Assembly (NCBI GenBank): GCA_033297075.1 | Contig: MU858422.1 | Coordinates: 1 to 11,517, forward strand | Reading direction: 5' to 3' | Length of the DNA stretch: 11,517 nucleotides | Source of the DNA: Rhypophila decipiens | Taxonomy: Eukaryota > Ascomycota > Sordariomycetes > Sordariales > Naviculisporaceae | In this document: piece after piece, positions 1 to 8,545 of the stretch | Layout of the letters: each line of letters starts with the position of its first letter | Numbering within the stretch: the stretch's first letter is position 1 | Translations under genes and position numbers: made by a program | Notes under the pieces: model-generated | The model's database searches: none | What the model saw: only the letters and a program-made list of their open reading frames with translations | Told to the model about the DNA's origin: nothing

Positions 1-132
1 CCACGGGAAGCCTTTTCACCCACGAAGGTGTTTTTACAGGACTAACTGGAAATGAACAAAAGATTGATTGAGAAAAGAAGACATCATGTAAATTAGAATT
101 AGACGAACCCTAGAGTTCAGTTCGAGGGGGAG
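1..132 (+). mobile_element. 3' internal end of a copia-type LTR retrotransposon, with polypurine tract
   Basis: This stretch lies directly left of an LTR. It ends in the purine run GAGGGGGAG (124-132 region), immediately before the LTR's TGTTG, which is where the polypurine tract that primes plus-strand DNA synthesis sits in copia elements. Frame 1 opens with residues PREAF and has stops soon after. This could be the last residues of the RT/RNase H polyprotein or its decayed 3' untranslated part; too little is visible to decide. The rest of the element lies off the left edge. Because internal sequence is present, this is not a solo LTR. Confidence 0.6.
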
Positions 133-315
133 TGTTGAAGGAAATACGGTATACGCCCTGAACTATACGGTCTACGGCACTGGAATACAGGCCATCCATG
201 TATATATATCAAGAGCCCTCCCCCAGGGAGTCTCTCTCCCTCTCACTCTCTTCTTAATCTTCAATACAATCTTTCCACCTACTCATCTTACCTCGTAACA
301 CAATAACCCACAACA
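133..315 (+). repeat. 3' LTR of a Ty1/copia-type retrotransposon (183 bp)
   Basis: The segment begins TGTTGAAGG right after a polypurine tract and ends CAACA, so its ends form the 5-bp inverted repeat TGTTG/CAACA with canonical TG...CA termini. Inside are a TATATATAT run (201-209), a pyrimidine-rich stretch (about 220-255) and AT-rich sequence, as expected for a compact LTR with promoter and polyadenylation signals. The next five bases, AAAGA (316-320), would be one copy of the target-site duplication; the other copy lies outside the window. The insertion point is directly after the ALG3 stop codon, so ALG3's native 3' untranslated region and terminator have been displaced. The boundaries come from sequence features only, as the 5' LTR is not visible for comparison. 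Confidence 0.75.
201..209 (+). promoter_or_regulatory. TATA box of the LTR promoter
   Basis: TATATATAT lies 69 bp into the LTR and is followed by a CT-rich tract (about 220-255), a usual fungal core-promoter arrangement. In a 3' LTR such a promoter would fire outward to the right, antisense into ALG3. Activity is inferred, not shown. Confidence 0.45.
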
Positions 316-320
316 AAAGA

Positions 321-1859
321 TCACCGCTTCGCCTTCTCACTCTTCTCAACCAGCGGAGTGTCCCTCGGTTCCGAATCTTCCCTCGCGCCCCACCAAACCA
401 GCCCGACCGTGATCGCAAGAACCCCCACGACCACTGCCGAGTTGGTATTTGTGCTAGGATAGACGTTCCACGCCCACTCCTGCGCAAAGAACAAGAGATA
501 CTGCACCAGGGGATTCACACCGCTGCGCCAGAGCAAGAACGGAGTCGACCACGCGAGATAGGCGTAAAACTGGTAGTGCAGAGATCGGGCGAACAACAGA
601 CCCAGTACGTTAGCGGATAGAATAGTGGTCGTAATGTACCGCGGCGTGACGGCCCGTTGAACTTGTTCTGCCTCTTCGCGTCGTGTGAATGGTGCTTTGC
701 CGCTGAAGACGGGTGTTACCAGACTGATGAAAGATTTGCGTGTTGGTTTGAGCCAGCGCGTGGTGATGAAGATTCCGAGTGTGAGGATATGTAAGCCCAG
801 CAAGGCAAGCGCGAATTCCTTGCTGAGGAACCGTTCTTCGCCCACAAAGCGCCAGTTGACCGTCCACTTGAAGAAGAACTGCCTTGAAAGTTCAAAGGCC
901 CGTCCTAGATAGCCAGCCGTATTCCCCACCAAAAAGGGCACCCCGATGAGAACCTGAACAGCGACCATCACGACCAATAATTCCAGACTTTTTCCTAGAC
1001 TTGCTGTGCCGAGGAAGATGACGACCCCGACGGCGGGCAGGGCAAGGAGCAAAGTCATTTTTATGCCCACGCCGAGTGTGTAGAGTAATGCACCGATCTG
1101 CCATTTTCAGCGCTGGAAAGCGAGGATGGCCAGCCAGAAGAAGAGCACCGCGAAGCAATCGTTGAAACACCGGAGGACGAAGATGCTGTGCAGACGCTTC
1201 GGGAGGACGAGGAGGAGGAAGACGTAGGGAGGTACCTAGGCGGAGGAGGATGGAACCCGTTAGTATATATAGTGTATTCCTTCGTGACACCCTTGATATG
1301 CGCCGCTGTGCCGGGAAAAAGGGGGTACCTTGGCCTGCCAGTAACAAAGCATAACAACGGACAGCGTCGTCAGGTATAGCACCGCGAATAACTGCTGCGC
1401 AAGAAAAATATCTGTTCCATGGTCGGTTAAATAGTACAGCGCCGTGTAGATGTAGACGTGGAAGGCCGGGTAGACGAGGGGCCCGGTGCCGCCGTAGATC
1501 TTGGTGTAGTCGCGCTCGCCGGATACGTATTGCGAGATTTGTTCCATGTAGGCTTTCCAGTCGATTTCCGTGTCTATTTTGAGAGGAAACAATTAGCATG
1601 TTGTCTGCGGAGTGAACGGGCGCATCGAAACGGGGGAGTATATACATGGGACTTTCCATATCACCAGGGCACAAAGGAGGGTATCGACGAGAAGTAGTGC
1701 CGGCGGTATCAGCTTGGAGAGGAAGTGTCGGCCATTGGCAATGTCCAGCGCCAGACCTATGGCCTGGACATATATGGGCTGGCTCTTCTTGGTCGAGTCG
1801 GCCATATTTGCGCCCACCTGGGTTTGTTGGATCGAGGACGAGGTAAAGAACGTTGACAT
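321..1859 (-). CDS. alg3: ALG3, dolichyl-P-Man:Man5GlcNAc2-PP-dolichol alpha-1,3-mannosyltransferase, interrupted by an in-frame TGA
   Basis: Alg3 adds the sixth mannose, alpha-1,3-linked from dolichyl-phosphate mannose, to the lipid-linked N-glycan precursor on the lumenal side of the ER. My model is complement(join(321..1235,1329..1573,1646..1859)): three exons, introns of 93 and 72 bp, 458 codons including the stop. Splicing restores the family motif [16 protein letters not shown] (acidic E-x-D near residue 73), then [53 protein letters not shown] and [17 protein letters not shown]. The protein is multi-membrane-spanning with a basic tail (KSEKAKR). Codon 196 (1107-1109) is TGA, between FQR and KWQIG, where homologues have a basic residue as I recall them. 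No splice choice removes it without deleting conserved sequence. It is either a nonsense mutation or a base error; read as is, the product stops at 195 residues. The ATG at 1803-1805 (residue 19, MADSTKK) has a better context (A at -3) than the first ATG. A copia LTR ends 5 bp past the stop. Confidence 0.88.
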
Positions 1860-2080
1860 TCGTGGAGAGGACGCGTTTTCGAGTTCGAGCTTACTGGCCT
1901 TAAGCTCCGACGGGTATGGTAATTTCAGGGGTCATCGGAGCTTAATTCCATCACCATTATTATCCGTATCTAAGGTATCTCAACGCCGAGACGAACAAGC
2001 ATAAAAGATGTTCATGAATATTTGACAAAATGCTTAATTCATTTACGCTGAAACGCTAACTTTAATCATCTTTGTATCCT
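1860..2080. other. spacer between ALG3 start and the oxidase 3' end
   Basis: These 221 bp must hold the ALG3 promoter and the 3' untranslated end of the minus-strand oxidase. No convincing TATA box or gene is visible. Confidence 0.5.
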
Positions 2081-3083
2081 TCACAACTTTGCCTTGCTCC
2101 CAACAATCTCATCCACCAACTCAACGACCCCTTCAGCACACCCATAACTCCCCTGATACCCCCATCCCGAGTGTCCGTAATTGTGAACCACCCAAGTCCC
2201 ATCAATCTTCTCCTTCTCAGTTGTCACACCACCATCTCTATACGGTTTCAGTCCAACGCCATGTCTAATGATATCCAGCCCTTTAATCCCCTTGCCCCCG
2301 GTCAACTCAGGCATCACCTGCACCGCTCTCTTCATGATGCCCACCGCAATATTATGATCTGGGTTTGCATCCCAGTTGTCCCTCTGATATGTTCCTCCCA
2401 GAATCGTACCCCCTCCCACAGCACGTTGCATCACGTAAGTAAGCTGTTCCTCCCCATCGTCGTTCCCGCTCGTGATGACCATCATCGTGCCCGTTCCCTG
2501 GGAAGCCGGCTCCCCAGACTCATTCCTCACAACCACGATCTGACCCCGTGCAGGACGAACCTTGGAGTCCATCACCCCACCCAACTTGCTAGCCAGTAAA
2601 CCTGTTGCATTGACAATGATATCCGCCGGCTTGCCCGTATGCGAGAACTTCTTCGCTTCAGAGATGTGTTTGAGTGTTGCGCGCTAGAAGACCACGCCTA
2701 GCTTGGCGCACTGCCCGACTAGCCAGGGGATGTAGATCATCGTGTTGATGCACACCGAGGTGAACTCGCACCCGGACTGGTAGCCCGCGGGGAGCTCGCT
2801 GGCGGAGAGCTCACGGAAGTCGGGCATCAAGGTCTTGTACCATGGGTTGGGGTCAGAGAGGCCGTCCGAAAGAGGGCCTTTGCAGTGTCCGTCTACGATA
2901 TCCTTGTCGCGGCGGAGGACTCGGGATTCTGGATAGAGGTGTTAGGAATTGGGTGGGAAGGCAGATGGGCGGTGTGGAGAACTCACTCTGAAAGTGAATA
3001 CCCGCCTCGGGCACTTCCTTGGCGAGATGCTCGAGTCTGGGCCAGGTGCGTCTCTCCCAGCGGCTGTCCTTCTCTACTGCCAT
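2081..3083 (-). pseudogene. D-amino acid oxidase, 5'-truncated and with an in-frame TAG
   Basis: D-amino acid oxidases are FAD enzymes of peroxisomes that turn D-amino acids into 2-oxo acids, ammonia and peroxide. The remnant reads as complement(join(2081..2928,2987..3083)), one 58-bp intron, 314 residues from the first ATG. Visible family features in order: RRTWPRLEHLAKEVPEAGIHFQ-type segment at residues 10-32, PWLVGQCAKLGVVF, ADIIVNATGLLASKLGG, RPARGQIVVVRN, GVGLKPYRDGG (substrate arginine region) and the signature VVHNYGHSGWGYQGSYGCA near the end. The last residues are SKAKL, where AKL is a type-1 peroxisomal signal. Codon 114 is TAG (2684-2686, VF*RAT), where homologues carry lysine or a similar residue. 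The N-terminal Rossmann segment with GxGxxG (about 60 residues) is absent: upstream of 3083 no minus-strand frame contains it. A functional enzyme is very unlikely. The upstream edge CACAG just before 3083 resembles an intron acceptor, so the loss may have removed a first exon. Confidence 0.85.
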
Positions 3084-3087
3084 ACTG

Positions 3088-3726
3088 TGGATTGACAATA
3101 TATATGTCGACAAATGGCAAGTCGGAAACACGGAAATCTTCGTGCACCAAAACATCACAATCGATCCTTTCTACGTGTCCCCACGACTCGGCAAGGTCCG
3201 GCTTCGGTAGCTTGAAAGCGAATGCCTTGAATGCGATACATGTATCGACCCCAAAAGCATCATTATCGCTAGCGTCAGTCCTAACTTGTATCGAAAGAGC
3301 TCTGAGGGGGATTTGTGGGTCGATATTTCCTCGTACACTTTCAAACACAATGTTTCAACACCTACGCCTGATCCCATACTGCTCACCATTGCAACAGTTA
3401 CACTCCGGCACCCTGTTACCGATAGTGACACAGGAGGAGCATACCTAGCGCTTTGTGTCAAAGTATCCCTCGAAACCCGGCTGGTAGAGGGAACGGAGGT
3501 CCGGGTACCCGCGAATTTCCAGATTGAATTCGTGGATCCCCCAATGGCATTCCATATTCCATTCTATAAGAAGTTCCTCAGAACTACGAAAAGGGCAAGC
3601 TTTCTCAAAAAGAAGCAGGGAAGTGAGGTTAGTGCAATCGATGTTGGGGTCTCGTGGGCAACCGAATTAGTCGATGATGAGCTTAGCTTGGTGGTTAGTT
3701 TGAAATCAGTTCATTATAAATATTGA
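3088..3726 (+). pseudogene. orphan reading frame of unknown function, 5' end missing
   Basis: I do not recognise this protein. The frame runs from the oxidase breakpoint to TGA at 3724-3726 and contains one stop (TAG 3208-3210). From about 3300 it reads as a beta-strand-like, non-repetitive protein: DLWVDISSYTFKHNVS, LTIATVTLRHPVTDSD, GAYLALCVKVSLETRLVEG, FVDPPMAFHIPFYKKF, ending HYKY. No signal peptide or membrane segment is seen. The TAG can be avoided by a possible 93-bp intron, 3207-3299, with weak donor GTAGCT, branch-like CTAAC at 3281-3285 and acceptor AG at 3298-3299; this keeps the frame (RLRSEGDLW). No in-frame ATG follows the junction before 3286, so it is probably the 3' part of a gene cut by rearrangement. 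The antisense strand is also open for part of this stretch, so strand choice is not certain. Confidence 0.4.
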
Positions 3727-4312
3727 TAAAATGGGCCAATATCAGGCAACACTGGCAGGACACTTTTTTATATGTCCAGGTTTGGAATTTATAATCCTGA
3801 ATGGACGCTTATCAAGAAGTATCTCTACGCTACTAGGGATAAGACTCTATGCCTCCAAGTTAGAATTAGGGCTACATTCCGGTCAATGCGGGGGGGGAAG
3901 GGGAGCCCAGTTTCCAGGTTAAATACAGATAAACATTTTGGTGCGGAGAGAGTAGAGGGCTTAAAAGTATGTTACAAGACTCTTTATCACGAAATAATCG
4001 ATTCGTTCAGCGTATTATACCCATATACTCTGAAACAAAAAGAAACTAATAAGGCAAGCAGAAATGAAGCATACTCGGAACACAAAGAAAATAGGAGAAA
4101 TAGAGCAAGAGCGACCTGATGATGAGCAAGGGCTATGCGTTTTTAGACCGAATTTAGGAATGCTGGTCGCTACGCGAAATACCGTTTGGCACAACATAGA
4201 TCTAGAGTCCGACAGGAATGGGAATAGTAGTGAATCAGGGGAAACTTGTTCTCTTAATTAAGGATAAGATTATACAAACAAGGCTATACTAGTGACGGAT
4301 AATATAAACCTT
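3727..4312. other. AT-rich spacer without a supportable gene
   Basis: Short open stretches occur on both strands, but none shows a protein-like composition, signal peptide or plausible splice structure. It contains a G-run (3890-3897 area) and many A/T-rich blocks. The right end holds the 3' untranslated region of the crystallin-like gene. Old, degraded repeat sequence is possible but no termini were recognised. Confidence 0.5.
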
Positions 4313-4982
4313 TTATGCCTTGGGAGGGAGAATATAATTCTGCAAGCAACAAGTTAGCCTTTACCTAGTAGGTCGGTACAAAATAAAAGAAGAACCGGGA
4401 AAAAAAAAAAGAAACCAAAAAAAACTCACCACTCTGCATCTCATCGAGCTAATTCTGTCCGCCCACCATCCGTTACCATCATGCAAGGTCTCATCGTAGT
4501 CTGTAGCGAGCGAGGCTCCCGTGCAACTGGCGTGTCTAGGGTGAGGTGAGGCAGGGGTTGTCAATAACGTTTATCCAAGGGAAAGGAGACAGACAAGTGT
4601 GGAATACTCACTCATAGAATACGCAACTGATTTGAGGTGCGTTAGGGACTCGGATAGAGCTGATCCAATCGTTAAACCCGGTCCCAAAGTTGGCTAAAAA
4701 GAATAAAAGATCAGTTAAGATTTGCTCTCACTGTTTATTGATAATATGGCAAGCCTAGATGGGGAGAAGCAGAGGTAATAGGTAGGTAGGTAGTGAGTGA
4801 CACTTACCGCACTGATCGTGTTGGGTACAGAAAGTTAAACACGTTCCCTGGAAGAAGTGATCTCCACACAGATAGGCACAGGCCTGGACCTGTCTGTCCT
4901 CAAGTGCACCGGCAGGCGCAGCGCTGACCGACGAGAAGACGGCTATGGCGCTGAAAGCGACGAGGGACTTGAGGTTGAACAT
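4313..4982 (-). CDS. small secreted cysteine-rich beta/gamma-crystallin-like protein
   Basis: My model is complement(join(4313..4339,4430..4535,4612..4693,4808..4982)): four exons, introns of 90, 76 and 114 bp, 129 residues. Residues 1-21 are a signal peptide (basic start, hydrophobic core, SVSA|AP), so the product should be secreted. The mature part has eight cysteines (35, 39, 48, 52, 58, 82, 90, 119), suggesting four disulfides. Two similar halves are visible: LCGDHFFQGTCLTF...FNDWISSIRV (38-74) and SCVFYEHASCTG...WWADRISSMRC (81-119). Each has an aromatic/glycine start and an ...SS(I/M)R end like a Greek-key motif. NDWISS (66-71) matches the calcium-binding pattern (N/D)(N/D)xx(S/T)S of beta/gamma-crystallins; ADRISS (111-116) is a weaker copy. 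Exons 1-3 are well supported by GTAAGT/GTGAGT donors and phase. The last exon (8 residues) is the least certain; without its intron the frame ends at 4361 with a hydrophobic tail. Function is unknown; a cell-surface or extracellular defensive role is only a guess. Confidence 0.75.
4779..4793. repeat. TAGG tetranucleotide repeat in an intron of the crystallin-like gene
   Basis: About 3.75 copies of TAGG lie just inside the donor side of the 114-bp first intron (4694-4807). Confidence 0.7.
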
Positions 4983-6239
4983 CGTGACTGGACCTGGTGT
5001 TTATTGATTTGTTGGTAGGCAGGATGAGGAGAGAGACAGAGAGACGAGAAACTAAAGGGAAAGGTGTTTGTCGTTTATATGTTTTTTCTCCTTCAGGTTT
5101 GCTTTCCCCAGTTTTTGGGGAGGATCCTGGGGCTAGCCACGCCAGTGATCCTGCAGAGTAACATGGAATCACTTCACACAAGTCCCCCACTGCACTGGGC
5201 CCACAGCCGGTGAGGTAATAGCAGCTCGTTGATTGGACCCACGAGTGCCAAGGCAGACGACGGCGGCCGCCTCTAGCCTTACTCTCTCGTACCCCGCCGA
5301 GTTACTTGAGGATCCGTGCAGCTTTTTCAACCGGAGTTCAAAGATAATGGTGGGTCACACTGGCTCTGACTCGTAATTGGTGACCAAGACCTGTGATGCC
5401 GAGAGACTAGGACGCCGAAGCAGCCGAAGCGGCCGGATACGGAGTTACGGAGGCAGTTCAATAAGAGTTCTTCTAATCTGCCTTGCCATCGACTATCATT
5501 TTCTCAGCGAGGGCGTTGGTTAAAGGGTCCGCGTTTTTTGTTTTTTGCCTGGCCGCTGCACAAAAGCTGGTGTCCCTAACGTCATTCGGGTTTTATTGTT
5601 CTTGTTTAGTTATGTTGTTTGGTAAAGCCTACAAGCTATCTACACTGAGCGGGCCATATTCGAACGTAGGTCCATATAGTAGTTCGTGATCCTTAGTAAT
5701 AAAGGTTGAGCATTCGGGGTTGCAATGAAGGATTATTACTGTTTGCTTGGGGAGTATTTTGTCTTACTCTTTTGCAGATAATGACCCCTATGCGGATAGA
5801 ATAGTTAAAGCCTAGTTTTTGAGTGGCATGAGAGAAGGGGAGGGAATTGGGTGGTTACGGTATCGGAACATAAAGGTACCAAAGCTAAATTACATGACTT
5901 CAATGATAGACAAAACTCGTAGCGCAGTGGTTTAAACTCCATGACACCGGTACAATACTACAATCCATTCGCATCTGAGCGAAACTGCCTCCATAATGAT
6001 TATGCTGAGCCCAATCAATACTCCTTTAACCGCCGCTCATCGTTGTCAATGCCGCAATGCGAACGCAGCAGTCTTTCGCCAACTTCTCTATGTACAGCAT
6101 TCCGCGGGAAATGGTCAAGTGGGTGTATCTCAAAAAAACAAGGAAAGTAAACCAAAAATTGACGTCCAGTTAATACCCCTTTTGCGGTGAAAGATACACC
6201 TATATTTTGGCTTTCGCAGTTAAGACCTTTCTTCAAAAA
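4983..6239. other. 1.26-kb spacer without a supportable gene
   Basis: The left part is the promoter of the crystallin-like gene and the right part is the 3' end of the BOR1-like gene. Between them I see only short open stretches without motifs or splice signals. A GC-rich, CGG-containing patch lies at about 5255-5455, with an inverted CCAAT box (GATTGG, 5231-5236). A tRNA-like A-box/B-box pair at 5920-5987 is described in the findings. Confidence 0.5.
5074..5080 (-). promoter_or_regulatory. TATA-like box of the crystallin-like gene
   Basis: On the minus strand ATATAAA lies about 92-98 bp upstream of the ATG at 4982. It is followed by a long CT-rich tract (about 5015-5050) and the start context CACGATG (A at -3), a common fungal core-promoter layout. 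Confidence 0.5.
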
Positions 6240-8423
6240 TCATCGATGGATGCTTCCCGCCCGTTGTCTGGGAACTCCGTGGCGGCGTTCTTCCTTTCCT
6301 CGATCAAGACCCCATTCCTCCTCGGTGGAGTGCTCGGGCAGCACGGGCTTCCCGCCCAGGCTGGCAAGGACAATCTTGTTCGTGGCCGTGAAGTCGTCCA
6401 GAACCTGGAGCTCTTTCAGTGTAAACCACCTGGGTATGACTGATATTCTCAACGGTATGAGGAGCATAATGAGCACAGGAAACCCAACGGCGGCTAGAGT
6501 GTGCGAAATGGCAACGCATGCGGCGACGGTGGAAAACTGAATGGCGATGTAGAGCCAGATCTTGCGCTTCTGGACCTGCAGCAGGGGCTCGTCCCGCTGA
6601 ATAAATCGCTCCTCAGCCTGAAGGTAGATGAACTTGTAAAGAATACCATTCGATTCGATGGAGCCCCACTATGATTTAGAGTCAGTCAGTCAGTCAGTCG
6701 GCACGCACATGTGGACCAAACACAAAGTAGGTGACGTACTCCAACTATAAAGAAAACCCCAGCGAAGACGGCTGCTGGCATGAGATGAAGAACTACCAGA
6801 AGAGGCCCGGTCATAGTACCGACGAGGGCTAGCCCCATCAAGAAATGACTGATACGTTGCTCAACCACTGCTTCTGCCTTCACCACTGGTCGACGGATCT
6901 CGATGCTCTCCCCTTCGGCGGTAGGGATAACGCGCAGTTCTGTCCGGTATACGGTAAGTGAGTCAGTGTGCACAGGTGCTTGCGGGACCAGGCCGTTCGG
7001 CATTGGAAGCCCGAGGATTGCAGCGACAAAGGTGGTGCAGCCGAGGAGGCAGAAATCCCAGTGAAAGCCCCCGGGCTTCTTCAGGGGAAACTGCCGCGCT
7101 TGGGCCGTGATACTGCTGACATTCTTTGGGCCTCAAATTTTTAGCTCATCAAAGAGTGTCGCCGCTGATTGAGTGGGTACCCACGTGGTCGTAGTAAAAG
7201 AGCAGCATGACCAAGAAGCCAAATGGCATTGCCACAAAGACCCAGCCCACGTCGAGATTCCAGAAATCGATCAGCCAGCTTCGTGGCTGGGTCGGGGAGA
7301 AGGCTTTGGTAATGGGGACTCGGCCGACATGTGTCGACTGGAGTCTTCCGGGGATGTGTGAGAAGCCACCCCAGAAGACGGTGCAGAACTAAGTCACAGC
7401 CAATTAGAGCCAAGGTTAGCGGGATGAGAGCAGGACACGTACAACATAAGCATAGTCGGCGAGCATCCCTCGAAATCCAGCACTCCAGATCTTGCCGTAT
7501 CCCAGTTTCTCTAGGGCGTAGACTGATACAAAATAGAGGATAGCAATTAAGGAGGCCAAGTATCCCGCCGTGGATCCATACTCATCAAACTCGTTGACCA
7601 GCTCTTCGACGCCCTTGACTTGTTTGTTTTGTCAGCAAAGTACGGCCAAGTGCCGAACCGGCCGGGCGCACTTACTGATGTAGATAATGCCAACGTACAT
7701 GCCGAAGGACTCGCTCGAGAAGTCAGTCACGTAGCGCATATAGTCGCAGCCGTTGAAGATGGCTATAAGCCAGTGGAAGATGGCAGCCCATATCCCGGTC
7801 CATGCCATGAACTGGGGATAGATGGAAACATCGTAGATACTGATGATATCGTAGATGGTAAAGTTGAACAGCGATATCAGGCCGGTGACGCCGACGATGG
7901 TCAGGGGCTGACAGCTCAGCACGCTGAAAACAATGGCTGCCAGGGCTGACGAGAAGAGAGCTTCATTGATTCCAAAGAAGTCTCCAGTCCGTCTATACAT
8001 GTCTAGAGTGTAGGCAATGGCCGGCAACAGACTATGGAAGTCAGAAAATTTCAAAACGGTGTAGAAAATGCAGGGGAAAAGATTCGTGGAAGCAGCCTAC
8101 TTAACAAAGTACATGCGAACAGTACTGGCAATGGTCCGGTATGTCCAAGCGTCGGAGATGTCACTCCAGTAATACGGGAGCCTCCTCCTGATGTCGTGAT
8201 AGATGCCACGCCCAGGCCGCAGGGCTCTCCAGCGACGCCAGCCCTGGAGGTTGCTGTAACTGTACGAGGCCTTGGTCTCTTGTCTGGTCAGTTGACTCAG
8301 CGCATCCCCACTCCCTTGTGTTTCGTCATAGGGAGATGGGTCCATCGCTGTGTCGGAGTCTCGACTTGCAGGCGTTGTCGAATCCATTTTCCGCTCCGGC
8401 TCTGGCGAGCACTGCTGTGGCAT
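6240..8423 (-). CDS. BOR1-like borate/bicarbonate transporter (SLC4 family)
   Basis: The protein belongs to the SLC4 anion exchangers; yeast Bor1 exports borate at the plasma membrane. My model is complement(join(6240..6668,6740..7123,7185..7388,7443..7618,7676..8031,8101..8423)): six exons, introns of 71, 61, 54, 57 and 69 bp, 623 residues, no internal stop. Residues 1-75 are hydrophilic and Ser/Thr-rich, a likely cytosolic tail. The core starts at RGIYHDIRRRLPYYWSDISD, followed by about a dozen hydrophobic segments. Family motifs include NLLPAIAYTLDM, SCQPLTIVGVTG, WTGIWAAIFHWLIAIFNG, FVAMPFGFLVMLLFYYDHN, RQFPLKKPGGFHWDF, LGLPMPNGLVPQAPVHT and GWGSIESNGILYKF. The tail is acidic/basic and ends GSIHR. 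Splice phases all agree, and joins such as YYDH|NVSS and VG|WGSIES rebuild conserved sequence. Length is close to yeast Bor1 with a longer tail. A second in-frame ATG exists at residue 13. It faces away from the SET gene, sharing an 827-bp promoter region. Transport direction and substrate (borate or bicarbonate) cannot be read from the sequence. Confidence 0.93.
6681..6699. repeat. GTCA tetranucleotide microsatellite in a BOR1-like intron
   Basis: Almost five copies of GTCA lie close to the 3' splice site of the 71-bp intron 6669-6739. Length variation here would change the branch-to-acceptor spacing. It may be useful as a strain marker. Confidence 0.8.
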
Positions 8424-8538
8424 GGCCTACTAGTTGCCAGGTTGAACGATGATCGCAAAGTGAGGGAACAGAGGAGAGAAACGTTTGTTGGAGAGGTACA
8501 AGGCGGGATTGAAACCAGAGGTGCAACCCCGAGGCGCA

Positions 8539-8545
8539 CTTATAT
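8539..8545 (-). promoter_or_regulatory. TATA-like box of the BOR1-like gene
   Basis: On the minus strand ATATAAG lies about 117 bp upstream of the ATG at 8423, a reasonable distance for a fungal TATA element given a 5' untranslated leader. No experimental support. Confidence 0.35.

Noticed and set aside
1090..1240. An extra intron in ALG3 removing the TGA
   Set aside because: No GT...AG pair spans the stop while preserving frame and the conserved [19 protein letters not shown] and [14 protein letters not shown] segments.
892..1674. Long minus-strand open frame overlapping ALG3
   Set aside because: It is an out-of-phase frame; the conserved ALG3 residues are in another frame that is joined by well-placed introns.
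2072..2599. Plus-strand open frame over the oxidase
   Set aside because: It is antisense to a segment with clear D-amino acid oxidase signature motifs and has a low-complexity His/Pro/Ser composition.
2983..3348. Minus-strand frame upstream of the oxidase as its missing N-terminus
   Set aside because: It has no GxGxxG FAD-binding motif or any other oxidase N-terminal feature, and it is in a different frame from the oxidase exon.
3772..4119. Plus-strand frame in the AT-rich spacer as a gene
   Set aside because: Composition is rich in Lys, Arg and Asn without motifs, signal peptide or a convincing start context.
5483..5689. Plus-strand short frame with a hydrophobic start as a small secreted protein
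   Set aside because: The hydrophobic stretch is not followed by a plausible cleavage site or mature domain, and no splice extension was found.
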